Below are positions 45,953-53,751 of a stretch of 64,000 nucleotides of DNA, in pieces (position 1 is the first letter of the stretch; the number at the start of each line of letters is the position of its first letter). The position numbers and the translations under genes were made by a program. Source of the stretch: Spirochaetales bacterium. Lineage in GTDB: Bacteria; Spirochaetota; Spirochaetia; Treponematales; Treponemataceae. The notes under the pieces are model-generated. The model did not search any database. It was not told the DNA's origin and saw only the letters and a program-made list of their open reading frames with translations. The stretch covers positions 1-64,000 of the forward strand of contig QKEL01000003.1 of NCBI GenBank assembly GCA_003252395.1, read 5' to 3'.

Positions 45953-48688
45953 TTACTTACCTCCGTTCTTTGCCGCTTTCGGCCCCAAAAGGGCCGGTAT
46001 AACGATGATCGCCGCCGTATACGAGGCGACTATTCCGATGGACAGGGTCGTTCCCAGGGCCGCTATGCCCCGGAACGAGCCGATAAGGGCGAGGGACCCG
46101 AAGCCGATGAGGGTGGTGAGCATGCTGAGCGTCATGGCCCTTGAGGTACGCGCGACCGATACCGCGTCGCCGTGCCGCAGCGCCGAAACCACGTGCACGC
46201 AATAGTCCACCCCGATCCCGATGATCAGGGGCAGGGAGAGCGCGCTCACGATATTGAACTTTCCGAACCACGGGGCGACGGAGAAAGTCCACGCCACCGC
46301 GACGGCGAACGCGACGAGGGCCGCGCCGGTAAGACGGAGCGAACCGAACCCCAGGCTGACGAGGGCGAACACGGCTATGGCCACGAGGACGGCCACCCGC
46401 GCCGATTCCCCGAGCACTTCCCGGGAGAGTTCCAGGCCGAGGACCAAGGTTCCCGTCGCGCCGGGCGCCGCGGCCGCCAGCCCGTCGGCGAAGGCCTCGA
46501 AGGCCGCGTCGCCCGAGAGCCCCGCGGAAGGCACGATCCTGACGAGGTAGCCCGAGCCGTCGGGGGATACGAACTCGTTTCTGACCGATTCGGGTAGGTC
46601 CGCGACCGTTATAGGACTGGATACGGCGAGCAGGCGCGCGTAGCGGCGGTCAAGGGCAGCCGAGAAAAGGGCGTTCACCGCGGCGAGACGGGAAGCCGCT
46701 TCGGCGGCCTGAAGCGAGGCGATGGATTGGCGGAGCGAGGCGAATACTTCCTCGCCGGCGGCGCCCGTCTCGGCCCCGAATATCTCGCGCACGATAGCCG
46801 ACCGCGCGCGCACCGGCAGCGACCCTTCGCCCAGAGAGGCGGCCGCGAGGTCGCCGAGCTCCACCACGTTCCATTCCATGCGCTCGAGCTCAAAGAGGAA
46901 CGCCCCGACGTCCGCCTCGGTATAGGCGTGCGCCGCCGGCGTTTCCCGGAAACCCGCGGACAGGCGTGCTATGGCCGCAAGCCTCGCCTCCTGCTCGGCG
47001 GCGGACGGTACGTAATCCGCGACGGATTCCACGTCGCGCACCAGGGGAGCCTTCTCGTACGCGGCGACCAGGGCCTCGGCCCCCGCGATATCGTCGGCGA
47101 GGGCCATGTGCTGCCAGGTGGATATTCCGAAACGCGATTCCACCAGGCGTTCAAAGCGCTGGGCCTCGGTCCCCTGGGGGCCTATCTTGCGCATATCGAA
47201 TTCGAAGGCGTTCCGGAAGAGGCCGGGGGCGAGGAGGACGACGGAGAGCGCGACGAGCGAGAGCGCCGCGGCGCGCCTTTTCGAGGCGAGGGCGATGAGC
47301 GAATGGGCCGCGCGAAAGGGAATGAGGGGGCGGTTGGGGAACCGCGAGGCCCCCGGCTTGGAAAGGAGCGCCAGGAGCGCGGGAAGCGCCGTGAAGGACG
47401 CGATGAGCGTCGTCACGATGCCGGTTCCCGCGATCAGCGCGAATTCCCTGAAGGAGGGCGTCTTCGAGAGGAGCAGCATGTAAAACGCGATCGCGGTCGT
47501 CACCCCGCCGACCGCGATCGGGAAACCCACGCTGCCGAAGGCGCGGCCCATCGCGAGCTCGGGGGAGAGCCCTTCGGCGATCTCCTCGTCGTAGCGGCTG
47601 GAAAGGTGTATGCCGAAGTCGATTCCCAGGCCGACCAGGAGGGCCCCGAACGAACTGGTTATCATGTTGAGCTTGCCCACCGCGACGGAGGCGAAGCCGA
47701 CGTCCCAAAGTATGCCGACGCCCATGGCGACGAGGGCGAGCAGGATCGATCTCATGCGCCGGAACGAAAACAGGAAAAGGACGGCGATGACCGCGACGGC
47801 GATGAGCGAGGGGTACAGGACGTCGGCGCCCATGGCCCGTTCCTCGGCAGCCTCGTTTTCCGCGTCGCCGGTAAGGCCAAAGGCAACCCCCGGCCTCGCC
47901 GACGCGATATCGTCGCAGAGCGCGCGCATTCCCGCCGAAAGCTTCCGCAGTTTCGCGCGGTCGCCGATATCGAAGGAGGGTCGCACCGATACGATAAGGG
48001 TCCGCTCCTCGGGATCGATCAGGTACTCCTCGCCGAAAAGCCAGGCGTCGGCCATGCGCTCAGTCGCTTCGGAAAGGCTTTCTCGCCCTTCGCCGCCGTT
48101 CCCGGCCGCCCGAAAGGCCTCGCCGAGCGCGCGGGAAAAGAGGGCGAAGCGGGTCATGGCGACCGCGGCGTCCCGTTCGCCGTCGGGCCCCGTTACCTCG
48201 TCGTCGGAACCGTCGGCAAGCCCCTCCTCCATCACGTCGTTGGCCGCGCGAACCGTTTCCGCGAGGCTTCTATCCGCCAGGATTCGCCCCGAGTCCGCGA
48301 TATCCTCGGCTTTTTGCGCGAGGAGCCCCCACGTTTCCGCGAATTCCCGATTCATCTTCCAGTCGACGCTCCGAACCAGGTCCCGCATCGCGACGGAATT
48401 CCCGATGGCGTTTTCCAGGGCAGCGGCGGCTTCCACCAGGGAATCCCGGTCGGGACCCTCTGCCACCACGATCATGGAAGCCGTGGAGCCGAAGGCCTCG
48501 TCGATTCGGGTATACGCCTTGGCGGTCGCGTTGCCGTCGGGAAGCATAGCCGCGAGATCGGTCTCTATCCCGAGTTTCGCGGCGCCAAATCCCGCCGCCA
48601 GGGTAATTCCCCCCGACAGAATCAGGATCGCTCCGGCGTGCCGCACGGTCCAAACGCCCAGTTTGGCGAATAAATCATTGATGCGCAT
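45953..48688 (-). CDS. MMPL/RND-superfamily exporter
   Basis: A 911-residue inner membrane exporter with about 12 helices in two halves. Each half has one helix, a large periplasmic loop and a five-helix bundle. The first bundle contains ITSSFGALLVGLGIDFGIH; the second contains IIGIGVDYCVHVVSAL, with the charged residues expected for proton coupling in the MMPL (hydrophobe exporter) group. The ATG at 48688 follows GGAGGATAT; the longer frame crosses the operator. Its start is 29-62 bases from two TetR-type operator sequences, so it is the main repressed target. Confidence 0.93.
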   Translation of the reverse strand: MRINDLFAKLGVWTVRHAGAILILSGGITLAAGFGAAKLGIETDLAAMLPDGNATAKAYTRIDEAFGSTASMIVVAEGPDRDSLVEAAAALENAIGNSVAMRDLVRSVDWKMNREFAETWGLLAQKAEDIADSGRILADRSLAETVRAANDVMEEGLADGSDDEVTGPDGERDAAVAMTRFALFSRALGEAFRAAGNGGEGRESLSEATERMADAWLFGEEYLIDPEERTLIVSVRPSFDIGDRAKLRKLSAGMRALCDDIASARPGVAFGLTGDAENEAAEERAMGADVLYPSLIAVAVIAVLFLFSFRRMRSILLALVAMGVGILWDVGFASVAVGKLNMITSSFGALLVGLGIDFGIHLSSRYDEEIAEGLSPELAMGRAFGSVGFPIAVGGVTTAIAFYMLLLSKTPSFREFALIAGTGIVTTLIASFTALPALLALLSKPGASRFPNRPLIPFRAAHSLIALASKRRAAALSLVALSVVLLAPGLFRNAFEFDMRKIGPQGTEAQRFERLVESRFGISTWQHMALADDIAGAEALVAAYEKAPLVRDVESVADYVPSAAEQEARLAAIARLSAGFRETPAAHAYTEADVGAFLFELERMEWNVVELGDLAAASLGEGSLPVRARSAIVREIFGAETGAAGEEVFASLRQSIASLQAAEAASRLAAVNALFSAALDRRYARLLAVSSPITVADLPESVRNEFVSPDGSGYLVRIVPSAGLSGDAAFEAFADGLAAAAPGATGTLVLGLELSREVLGESARVAVLVAIAVFALVSLGFGSLRLTGAALVAFAVAVAWTFSVAPWFGKFNIVSALSLPLIIGIGVDYCVHVVSALRHGDAVSVARTSRAMTLSMLTTLIGFGSLALIGSFRGIAALGTTLSIGIVASYTAAIIVIPALLGPKAAKNGGK

Positions 48689-48707
48689 ATATCCTCCTTG
48701 TCTTTGC

Positions 48708-48723
48708 AACTAACCGGTTAGTT
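48708..48723. promoter_or_regulatory. TetR-type operator, perfect 16-bp palindrome
   Basis: AACTAACCGGTTAGTT is a perfect inverted repeat in the MMPL leader. A half-site GGTTAGTT recurs at 48737-48744, next to the -10 box. A 13/16 match lies in the tetR promoter region at 49428-49443. Confidence 0.85.
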
Positions 48724-48736
48724 ATTTTAAATATAC

Positions 48737-48750
48737 GGTTAGTTAGTATA
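48737..48750 (-). promoter_or_regulatory. -10 box of the MMPL operon with adjoining operator half-site
   Basis: On the minus strand TATACT (48745-48750) is followed immediately by the operator half-site (48737-48744). A bound repressor would cover the transcription start. No strong -35 is visible. Confidence 0.5.
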
Positions 48751-48781
48751 GTAGTATCGAGCGAGCGCTCACATGAAGAGC

Positions 48782-49417
48782 TCACTCGGAAGCAGAGTCC
48801 CCCTTCCCGTTCACCTCGGCGAAGGTATAGGCGAAATGGGTTCCCAGGAACGATTCAATAAACTGAGCGCGCAATACCGATTCCTCGGCGTGATACCGCT
48901 CCATCCAAATCTCATGATAGGCGACGTAGTTCAAAAGCGGCATTATTCCCGTAAAGAACTCCGTTACCATATGGCTCGCTCGGTTCGTCGCCGTGATTTC
49001 CAGGACGCCCGCCGTCATGGCGAACATCGCGTTCATCACCTCTTCCACGAGCTCGAATATCCTCGTATTGATCGGGGTTCGCTTGGAAAGCTCCATTAGT
49101 ATCACCCGCACCACGTTTTGCCGCTCTTCCATCAGTTCGAGAAACGCCGTCAGCATCGCGGTAAGGGCCTCAGGCGACGAAAGGTCACGCTCCCGAAAAT
49201 GTATCGACTCTATCAGGCCCAGCACGGCGTCCCTGGTCTCAAGGAACAGGAGGTCGAGAAGCTCCTCCTTATTTGAGTAGTAATAATAAATGAGCGCCTT
49301 ATTTACCCCGGCCCGAAGCGCGATAGAATCTACCCGCGCGCCGTCAAAGCCCCGTTCGGCGAATTCAGCCGCGGCCGCCTCGAGAATTCTCGCCTTGTTA
49401 TCGGTTTCTCCGCCCAC
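48782..49417 (-). CDS. TetR-family transcriptional repressor
   Basis: A 211-residue regulator. The N-terminal helix-turn-helix (about 8-55) reads AAAEFAERGFDG, SIALRAGVNKALIYYYYSNKEELL, the TetR pattern; the rest is the ligand-binding helical domain. The GTG start at 49417 follows AAGGGG. The gene precedes the MMPL operon on the same strand. Matching palindromes lie in its own promoter and in front of the exporter, so it most likely represses both and is released by an exported substrate. Confidence 0.93.
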   Translation of the reverse strand: MGGETDNKARILEAAAAEFAERGFDGARVDSIALRAGVNKALIYYYYSNKEELLDLLFLETRDAVLGLIESIHFRERDLSSPEALTAMLTAFLELMEERQNVVRVILMELSKRTPINTRIFELVEEVMNAMFAMTAGVLEITATNRASHMVTEFFTGIMPLLNYVAYHEIWMERYHAEESVLRAQFIESFLGTHFAYTFAEVNGKGDSASE

Positions 49418-49427
49418 GCCAACCCCT

Positions 49428-49443
49428 TTCTAACCAGTTAGTT
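49428..49443. promoter_or_regulatory. TetR autoregulatory operator
   Basis: A sequence matching the 48708 palindrome at 13 of 16 positions (core CTAACCAGTTAGTT), just downstream of the tetR -10 box. Confidence 0.75.
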
Positions 49444-49444
49444 A

Positions 49445-49473
49445 ATAATATGTCCGCAACGGTAGAAAGTCAA
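49445..49473 (-). promoter_or_regulatory. Promoter of the tetR gene
   Basis: On the minus strand TTGACT (49468-49473), a 17-bp spacer, and TATTAT (49445-49450), directly followed by the operator. Confidence 0.65.
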
Positions 49474-49480
49474 GTATAAA

Positions 49481-49516
49481 GAGGGGGAACCCAAAACGAA
49501 TCGCTTGGGTTCCCTC
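49481..49516 (-). terminator. Terminator of the FakAB-plsY operon
   Basis: GAGGGGGAACCCAA (49481-49494) pairs with TTGGGTTCCCTC (49505-49516) across a 10-base loop. It lies about 40 bases past the FakAB stop. The following minus-strand tract (CTTTATA) is only modestly T-rich. Confidence 0.65.
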
Positions 49517-49556
49517 TTCCCTCGTTGCGGGGCTGAACCGCCTATTTTTTGTCGTA

Positions 49557-51347
49557 TTAGTCGGGTAGCCAGGCCACCGCCACGGCCCCGATGCCGGCGT
49601 GTATTCCCACGGCGGGGGATATTTCCGAGATGAACTCGGCCTTTTTCCCGAGAACGCCCTCGATATCCGCGGCCATCTTTTGGGCCAGGTCGGGAGAGGA
49701 GGCGTGCACTACCGCGTACCGCCCGATTCGCGGGGCGTTCTTCGCCACTATGCCGAGCATTTTTTTCCTGCTTCCGGCGGAGGAAAAAGAGGCCCCGAAG
49801 GCGATTCCCTTTCCCGCCTCGTCCAGGGAGATAATGGGCTTGAGGTTCGCGAGGGCCGCGATAAAGCCCTTCAGGGCGCTCACCCTTCCGCCGCGGACCA
49901 TGTACTTGAAGGTAGCCACGCTCACGAAGATTTTCGCCCCGGCGATTCTGCGCTCGAGCCGTTCGAGAATTTCGTCCCTGCCCACGCCCCGCGCCGCGTC
50001 TTCCGCGGCCGCGAGGACCGCAAGGCCTTGGGCGGCGGAATTGAGCCGGCTATCTACCACGGAAATGGGATACCCTCCGTCCCGAAGCCCCTTGGCGGCG
50101 TTATCCATGACCTTCCAGGTCCCGCTGAGGGCCTTTCCCACGGGAATCGCGACGATGGAATCGTAATGGGTCGAGAGCCACGAAAACACCTGTTCCACGC
50201 GCCGGGGATCGGGCACGGAACTGCCGGGATAGTCTTCCCGCGCGTCTAGGTAGGGATAAAAGGTTTCCGGGGTTATGGTCACCCGGTCCAAGTATTCGTC
50301 CTTTCCCCACAGTATCTTTTGTGGAATAACGTGGACCTGGTAGCGGTCGGCCAGTTCCCGGGGCAGGTCCGCGATGGAATCGGTCACGATCGCCACCGGG
50401 GAAACCCTTCGATGCACCGACTCGCGCTGCAGGTGCATGTCGTCGACCTTCTGCTCGATAATGGAGCCGAAGTCGCGCAGGCGCAGGAATATTCCCGCGG
50501 GATCGTCGGTATGCACGTGGATTCTCGTTTTGTCCCGGCCCTCGCTGATTACCAGGGAGTCTCCGGAGCCGGTGAGCGCCTCGCGGAGTTCCTGGGCGGG
50601 AACGGGAGCGCCGAGCAAGGCCTCGGTGCAATACCGGAACGAAAGGGGCATCCCGTCGTCGGGCACCTCGTGCCCCGCCTCTTCCGCCGGAGGGGCGGAA
50701 AGTACCATGCGCTTGCGGCCTTCAGGCCTTTTCCCCGTAAGGATCATGCGGCAGATGCCCTCGATAAAGGCGACGAATCCCGAGGCGCCCGCGTCCACGA
50801 CGTGGGCCGTACGGAGTTCCTCAAGCTGCTCCTTGGTTTCTTCCAGGGCGCGCCGGGCGGTATGGGCCCCTTCCAGCATGAGCTCGCCGAAATCGTGGAT
50901 CTTGGCGCCGAGCCGGTGCATTTCCTCGGACCAAACCCTGAGCAACGTGAGAAGGGTTCCTTCCCGGGGATTTTCCACCGCGCCGTAGGTTAACGCCGCC
51001 GCGTTCTTGAGCGCGAGGGCGAATTCCCCCGTGGACATGGTCTCCTTGCCCACGCATTCACGGGCGAGGCCATTGAGGAATTGCGCGAGGATTATGCCGG
51101 AGTTGCCCCTGGCCCCCGAAAGCGCCCGGTCCGCGATATGACCCAAGGTATCGGAGAGGGACCGGGTTACCCGGGGAACCTGCAGGGTGGAATGGAAGGT
51201 GGAAACCATATTCGTTCCCGTATCGCCGTCGGGCACGGGAAAAACGTTGATCTCGTTAATCCTTTTTTTCTCCCTGGCGAGGTTTTCGTAGCCGGAGAGA
51301 AAACCGTCATAGAGGATGAAACCGTTAAGCCTGGCGACTTCTGTCAT
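49557..51347 (-). CDS. Fatty acid kinase fusion: FakA-like (DhaL) + FakB-like (DegV)
   Basis: A 596-residue protein joining two usually separate subunits. Residues 1 to about 200 are a DhaL kinase domain with the Mg-ATP motif PVPDGDTGTN (37-46) and RALSGARGNSGIIL. A middle part (about 225-310) resembles the FakA linker domain (FRYCTEALL, IHVHTDD). Residues about 317-594 are a DegV fatty-acid-binding domain with VAIVTDSIADLP, SSVPDPRR, VGKALSGTW and VVDSR. In Gram-positive bacteria FakA phosphorylates a fatty acid held by FakB to give acyl-phosphate. The next gene upstream is plsY, which uses acyl-phosphate, so exogenous fatty acid use is a strong inference. Confidence 0.9.
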   Translation of the reverse strand: MTEVARLNGFILYDGFLSGYENLAREKKRINEINVFPVPDGDTGTNMVSTFHSTLQVPRVTRSLSDTLGHIADRALSGARGNSGIILAQFLNGLARECVGKETMSTGEFALALKNAAALTYGAVENPREGTLLTLLRVWSEEMHRLGAKIHDFGELMLEGAHTARRALEETKEQLEELRTAHVVDAGASGFVAFIEGICRMILTGKRPEGRKRMVLSAPPAEEAGHEVPDDGMPLSFRYCTEALLGAPVPAQELREALTGSGDSLVISEGRDKTRIHVHTDDPAGIFLRLRDFGSIIEQKVDDMHLQRESVHRRVSPVAIVTDSIADLPRELADRYQVHVIPQKILWGKDEYLDRVTITPETFYPYLDAREDYPGSSVPDPRRVEQVFSWLSTHYDSIVAIPVGKALSGTWKVMDNAAKGLRDGGYPISVVDSRLNSAAQGLAVLAAAEDAARGVGRDEILERLERRIAGAKIFVSVATFKYMVRGGRVSALKGFIAALANLKPIISLDEAGKGIAFGASFSSAGSRKKMLGIVAKNAPRIGRYAVVHASSPDLAQKMAADIEGVLGKKAEFISEISPAVGIHAGIGAVAVAWLPD

Positions 51348-51371
51348 AATGCGACTCCATGAAAACCTTCG

Positions 51372-52013
51372 TCAAAAAAGGCGCTTTTCCCGGCCCTCCA
51401 AGAGAGCCTTGATATTCTTTCGGTGACTCGCGATCACCATGATCGGCACGAGAACGGTAAACGCCATCAGGGGGCCGTCGAGACCCAAACCGAGGGTCAG
51501 GGAAATTCCCGCGTACAGGAAGGGAACCGAGGCGGCGGCGATCAGCGAGGCCACGGAGGCCCTGCGGAACAGGGCCAGGGCGAGGCCGAACAACGCTATG
51601 CAGGCGGGGAAGAGGGGGGGAAAGAGCGCCGTGAGGACGCCCGCTCCCGTGGCCACTCCCTTGCCGCCCCGAAAGCCCAAAAAAACGGGAAACAGATGGC
51701 CAACCACGGCGGCCGTGCCGGTAAGAATGCCCGGAACGGCGCCGGAAAAGAACGCTGCATTCCCCGACTGAAAGGCAGGCGCCCCATAATGCCCGACCAA
51801 AAAAACCGGCACGAACCCCTTGGCGAAATCCGCCGCCGCGACGGCCAAGGCCGGCCCGGGACCGAGAACGCGCAGGGCGTTGGTGGCCCCGACGTTTCCG
51901 CTTCCCTGGTCACGGATATCCGTGCCCTTCCGGAACCGCACGGCAAGGTACGCCGTGGGAATGGAGCCGGCCAGATAGGCCAGCGCCGCGGCGAGGACCA
52001 GGAACGGTATCAT
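51372..52013 (-). CDS. plsY: Glycerol-3-phosphate acyltransferase PlsY
   Basis: A 213-residue membrane enzyme with five or more helices that transfers acyl from acyl-phosphate to glycerol-3-phosphate, the first step of phospholipid synthesis. It has the three PlsY cytoplasmic motifs: GSIPTAY, GSGNVGATNALR and GHLFPVFLGFRGGKGVATGAG. The ATG at 52013 overlaps the stop of the upstream membrane protein by one base, fixing the start. It lies 24 bases before the FakAB fusion, whose predicted product is its substrate. Confidence 0.95.
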   Translation of the reverse strand: MIPFLVLAAALAYLAGSIPTAYLAVRFRKGTDIRDQGSGNVGATNALRVLGPGPALAVAAADFAKGFVPVFLVGHYGAPAFQSGNAAFFSGAVPGILTGTAAVVGHLFPVFLGFRGGKGVATGAGVLTALFPPLFPACIALFGLALALFRRASVASLIAAASVPFLYAGISLTLGLGLDGPLMAFTVLVPIMVIASHRKNIKALLEGREKRLF

Positions 52014-52786
52014 TACCCTCTCCGGGGAGGCCGGGGTATGAGAAGCGGCGTATTCTTCTTGTACGCGCGGTACTCCTCGCTGTCGCCCCATTTCCCCTCT
52101 GCCGCCTTCTCAAGAAGCGGCACGCCGCTCACGAAGCGGATAAGCAGGGTGATGAACAGGGGCCCGAGGAAATAGAGATACCCGGGGCCCCGGAAAACGA
52201 ATAGCCCGGGAAAGGAGATGGCCCACCATAAAAGCATCTCCCCGAAATAATTCGGGTGGCGGGACCAGGCCCAAAGCCCTCCCTTCATGAATTTCCCCCG
52301 GTTCGCCTCGTCGGTTTTAAACCGGTATTTTTGGGCATCGGCGAAAGCCTCCACGAGAAAGCCCGCGAGAAAGACCGCGACGGATACTGCAAGCGCCCAC
52401 GCCGGCGGCTCGATTTCCGCGGGAAGGGACAGGAGACCGTACACCGGAAGCATGACCACCCAAACGGTTACCGCCTGCAGGAGCCAAAACATGCCGAACC
52501 GCACCGGGTTATCCCGCTTGTCGTCGAATCGGTGGTCCACCTTAATGCGAAGGATTCTATTGAAAAGATACCCCCCGAGGCGAAGGCCCCAGAGGATTAC
52601 CATGGCCGAGACGGCGATCTGCGCCGCGCCGTGGTTTTGGGAGAAGAGGTACAAACCGGCCGTCAAAAGCACGAAGGAAAGGCTATACGTTATGTCCGTG
52701 AAAACGTCGGTTCGAAGGTACGCCGCGAAGATGAAGAATACCCCATTTAAGGCGAGACTCGCGAATAGACTGTAGAGTAAATTCAT
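52013..52786 (-). CDS. DUF1295 / steroid 5-alpha-reductase-like membrane protein
   Basis: A 257-residue protein with six or seven membrane helices. It contains the family's C-terminal NAD(P)H-associated box SRHPNYFGEMLLWWAI and a preceding ANRGKFMKGGLWAW. This family covers 3-oxo-steroid/enoyl reductase and methyltransferase-like membrane proteins; in bacteria the substrate is usually unknown, and a role in lipid modification fits the plsY-FakAB neighbours. TAGGAGG precedes the ATG. It is first in the three-gene lipid operon, behind a promoter with an overlapping palindrome. Confidence 0.88.
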   Translation of the reverse strand: MNLLYSLFASLALNGVFFIFAAYLRTDVFTDITYSLSFVLLTAGLYLFSQNHGAAQIAVSAMVILWGLRLGGYLFNRILRIKVDHRFDDKRDNPVRFGMFWLLQAVTVWVVMLPVYGLLSLPAEIEPPAWALAVSVAVFLAGFLVEAFADAQKYRFKTDEANRGKFMKGGLWAWSRHPNYFGEMLLWWAISFPGLFVFRGPGYLYFLGPLFITLLIRFVSGVPLLEKAAEGKWGDSEEYRAYKKNTPLLIPRPPRRG

Positions 52787-52802
52787 AAGGCCTCCTATTT
52801 GT

Positions 52803-52814
52803 ATTGTATACAAT
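52803..52814. promoter_or_regulatory. 12-bp palindrome in the lipid operon promoter
   Basis: ATTGTATACAAT is a perfect inverted repeat. It overlaps the -10 box and transcription start of the DUF1295-plsY-FakAB operon. The TTGTATACAA core is of the type bound by GntR-family regulators. Confidence 0.5.
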
Positions 52815-52840
52815 TTAATTCAGCGGCACACCGCAGTCAA
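52812..52840 (-). promoter_or_regulatory. Promoter of the DUF1295-plsY-FakAB operon
   Basis: On the minus strand TTGACT (52835-52840), a 17-bp spacer and TAAATT (52812-52817), then AGGAGG and the ATG at 52786. Confidence 0.5.
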
Positions 52841-52979
52841 GTAATATTTAGGTAACATTATCACATTAGTCCTCGTTCATAACTCATTTGACCCGAACGT
52901 ACCCCCGCCCGTTGCGTTTCTGGCGCCCGAATACCGCCGATTCCTTGACCTTCGCGGGCGGGCGTGAGACTCTGTCCGC

Positions 52980-53735
52980 ATGAATTTCGACCTTTCGTCC
53001 CTTCAACCGCATCAGTGGGCGCTGGGAATCCTGAGCGGCCTGGTCATCGGGGCGTCAAAAACGGGCCTGAACGGGCTAAACCTTATCTTCGTTCCGTTGA
53101 ACGCCATCGCCTTCGGGAGCCGCGCGTCCACCGGGATTATCCTGCCGATGCTCTGCGTTGGGGATATCCTAGCGGTGGCATGGTACCGCCGCCACGCCCA
53201 GATCTCGTATCTCGTCAGGCTTTTGCCCTGGACCCTGGCGGGGATTGGGCTCGGGGCCTTCGTGGGGGCATCCCTCGCCGAAAGCGGCTTCAAGCTTCTG
53301 CTCGGTTCCATCATCGCGGCGCTTCTGCTCGTCATGGTTTGGCAGGATAGGCGCGGCAAGGAAGCGCTCTATCCCCGCTCCTGGTGGTTCTCCGCGGCGG
53401 CGGGCTTGCTGGCGGGCTTTACCACCATGGTGGGCAACGCCGCGGGGGCCGTCATGTCCCTGTATCTTCTATCGATGCGACTGCCGAAAAACGCGTTTAT
53501 CGGTACCGCCGCGTGGTTCTTCCTCGCGGTGAACCTGACGAAGATACCGCTCCAGCTTTTCCTCTGGCGGAATATCGGCCTCGAGAGCCTCGCCTTCGAC
53601 GCCCTCATGGTTCCCGCCATAATCCTCGGAGCATTTCTCGGCTTCACCCTTGCCGGCAAGATTCCCGAACGGGCGTACCGCGCGTTTATCCTTTCCATGA
53701 CGGCCCTTGCCGCCCTCCTGATGGTATTCGCCTGA
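52980..53735 (+). CDS. TauE/SafE-family sulfite or sulfonate exporter
   Basis: A 251-residue membrane protein of about eight helices. It shows the two-repeat TauE/SafE layout, with GLVIGASKTGLNGL near residue 20 and GLLAGFTTMVGNAAGAVMSLYLL near 150. Members export sulfite, sulfoacetate or other organic anions. The ATG has no convincing ribosome-binding site, and a TTGACC-N17-GACTCT element ends six bases before it, possibly a leaderless promoter. It is convergent with the VanZ-like gene, 16 bases away. Confidence 0.9.
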   Translation: MNFDLSSLQPHQWALGILSGLVIGASKTGLNGLNLIFVPLNAIAFGSRASTGIILPMLCVGDILAVAWYRRHAQISYLVRLLPWTLAGIGLGAFVGASLAESGFKLLLGSIIAALLLVMVWQDRRGKEALYPRSWWFSAAAGLLAGFTTMVGNAAGAVMSLYLLSMRLPKNAFIGTAAWFFLAVNLTKIPLQLFLWRNIGLESLAFDALMVPAIILGAFLGFTLAGKIPERAYRAFILSMTALAALLMVFA

Positions 53736-53751
53736 ACCGTTCGCGTTGGCT

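Noticed and set aside
46727..48673. 648-codon open frame opposite the MMPL exporter
   Set aside because: Low-complexity Arg/Gly/Glu translation, fully antisense to a convincing 12-helix exporter.
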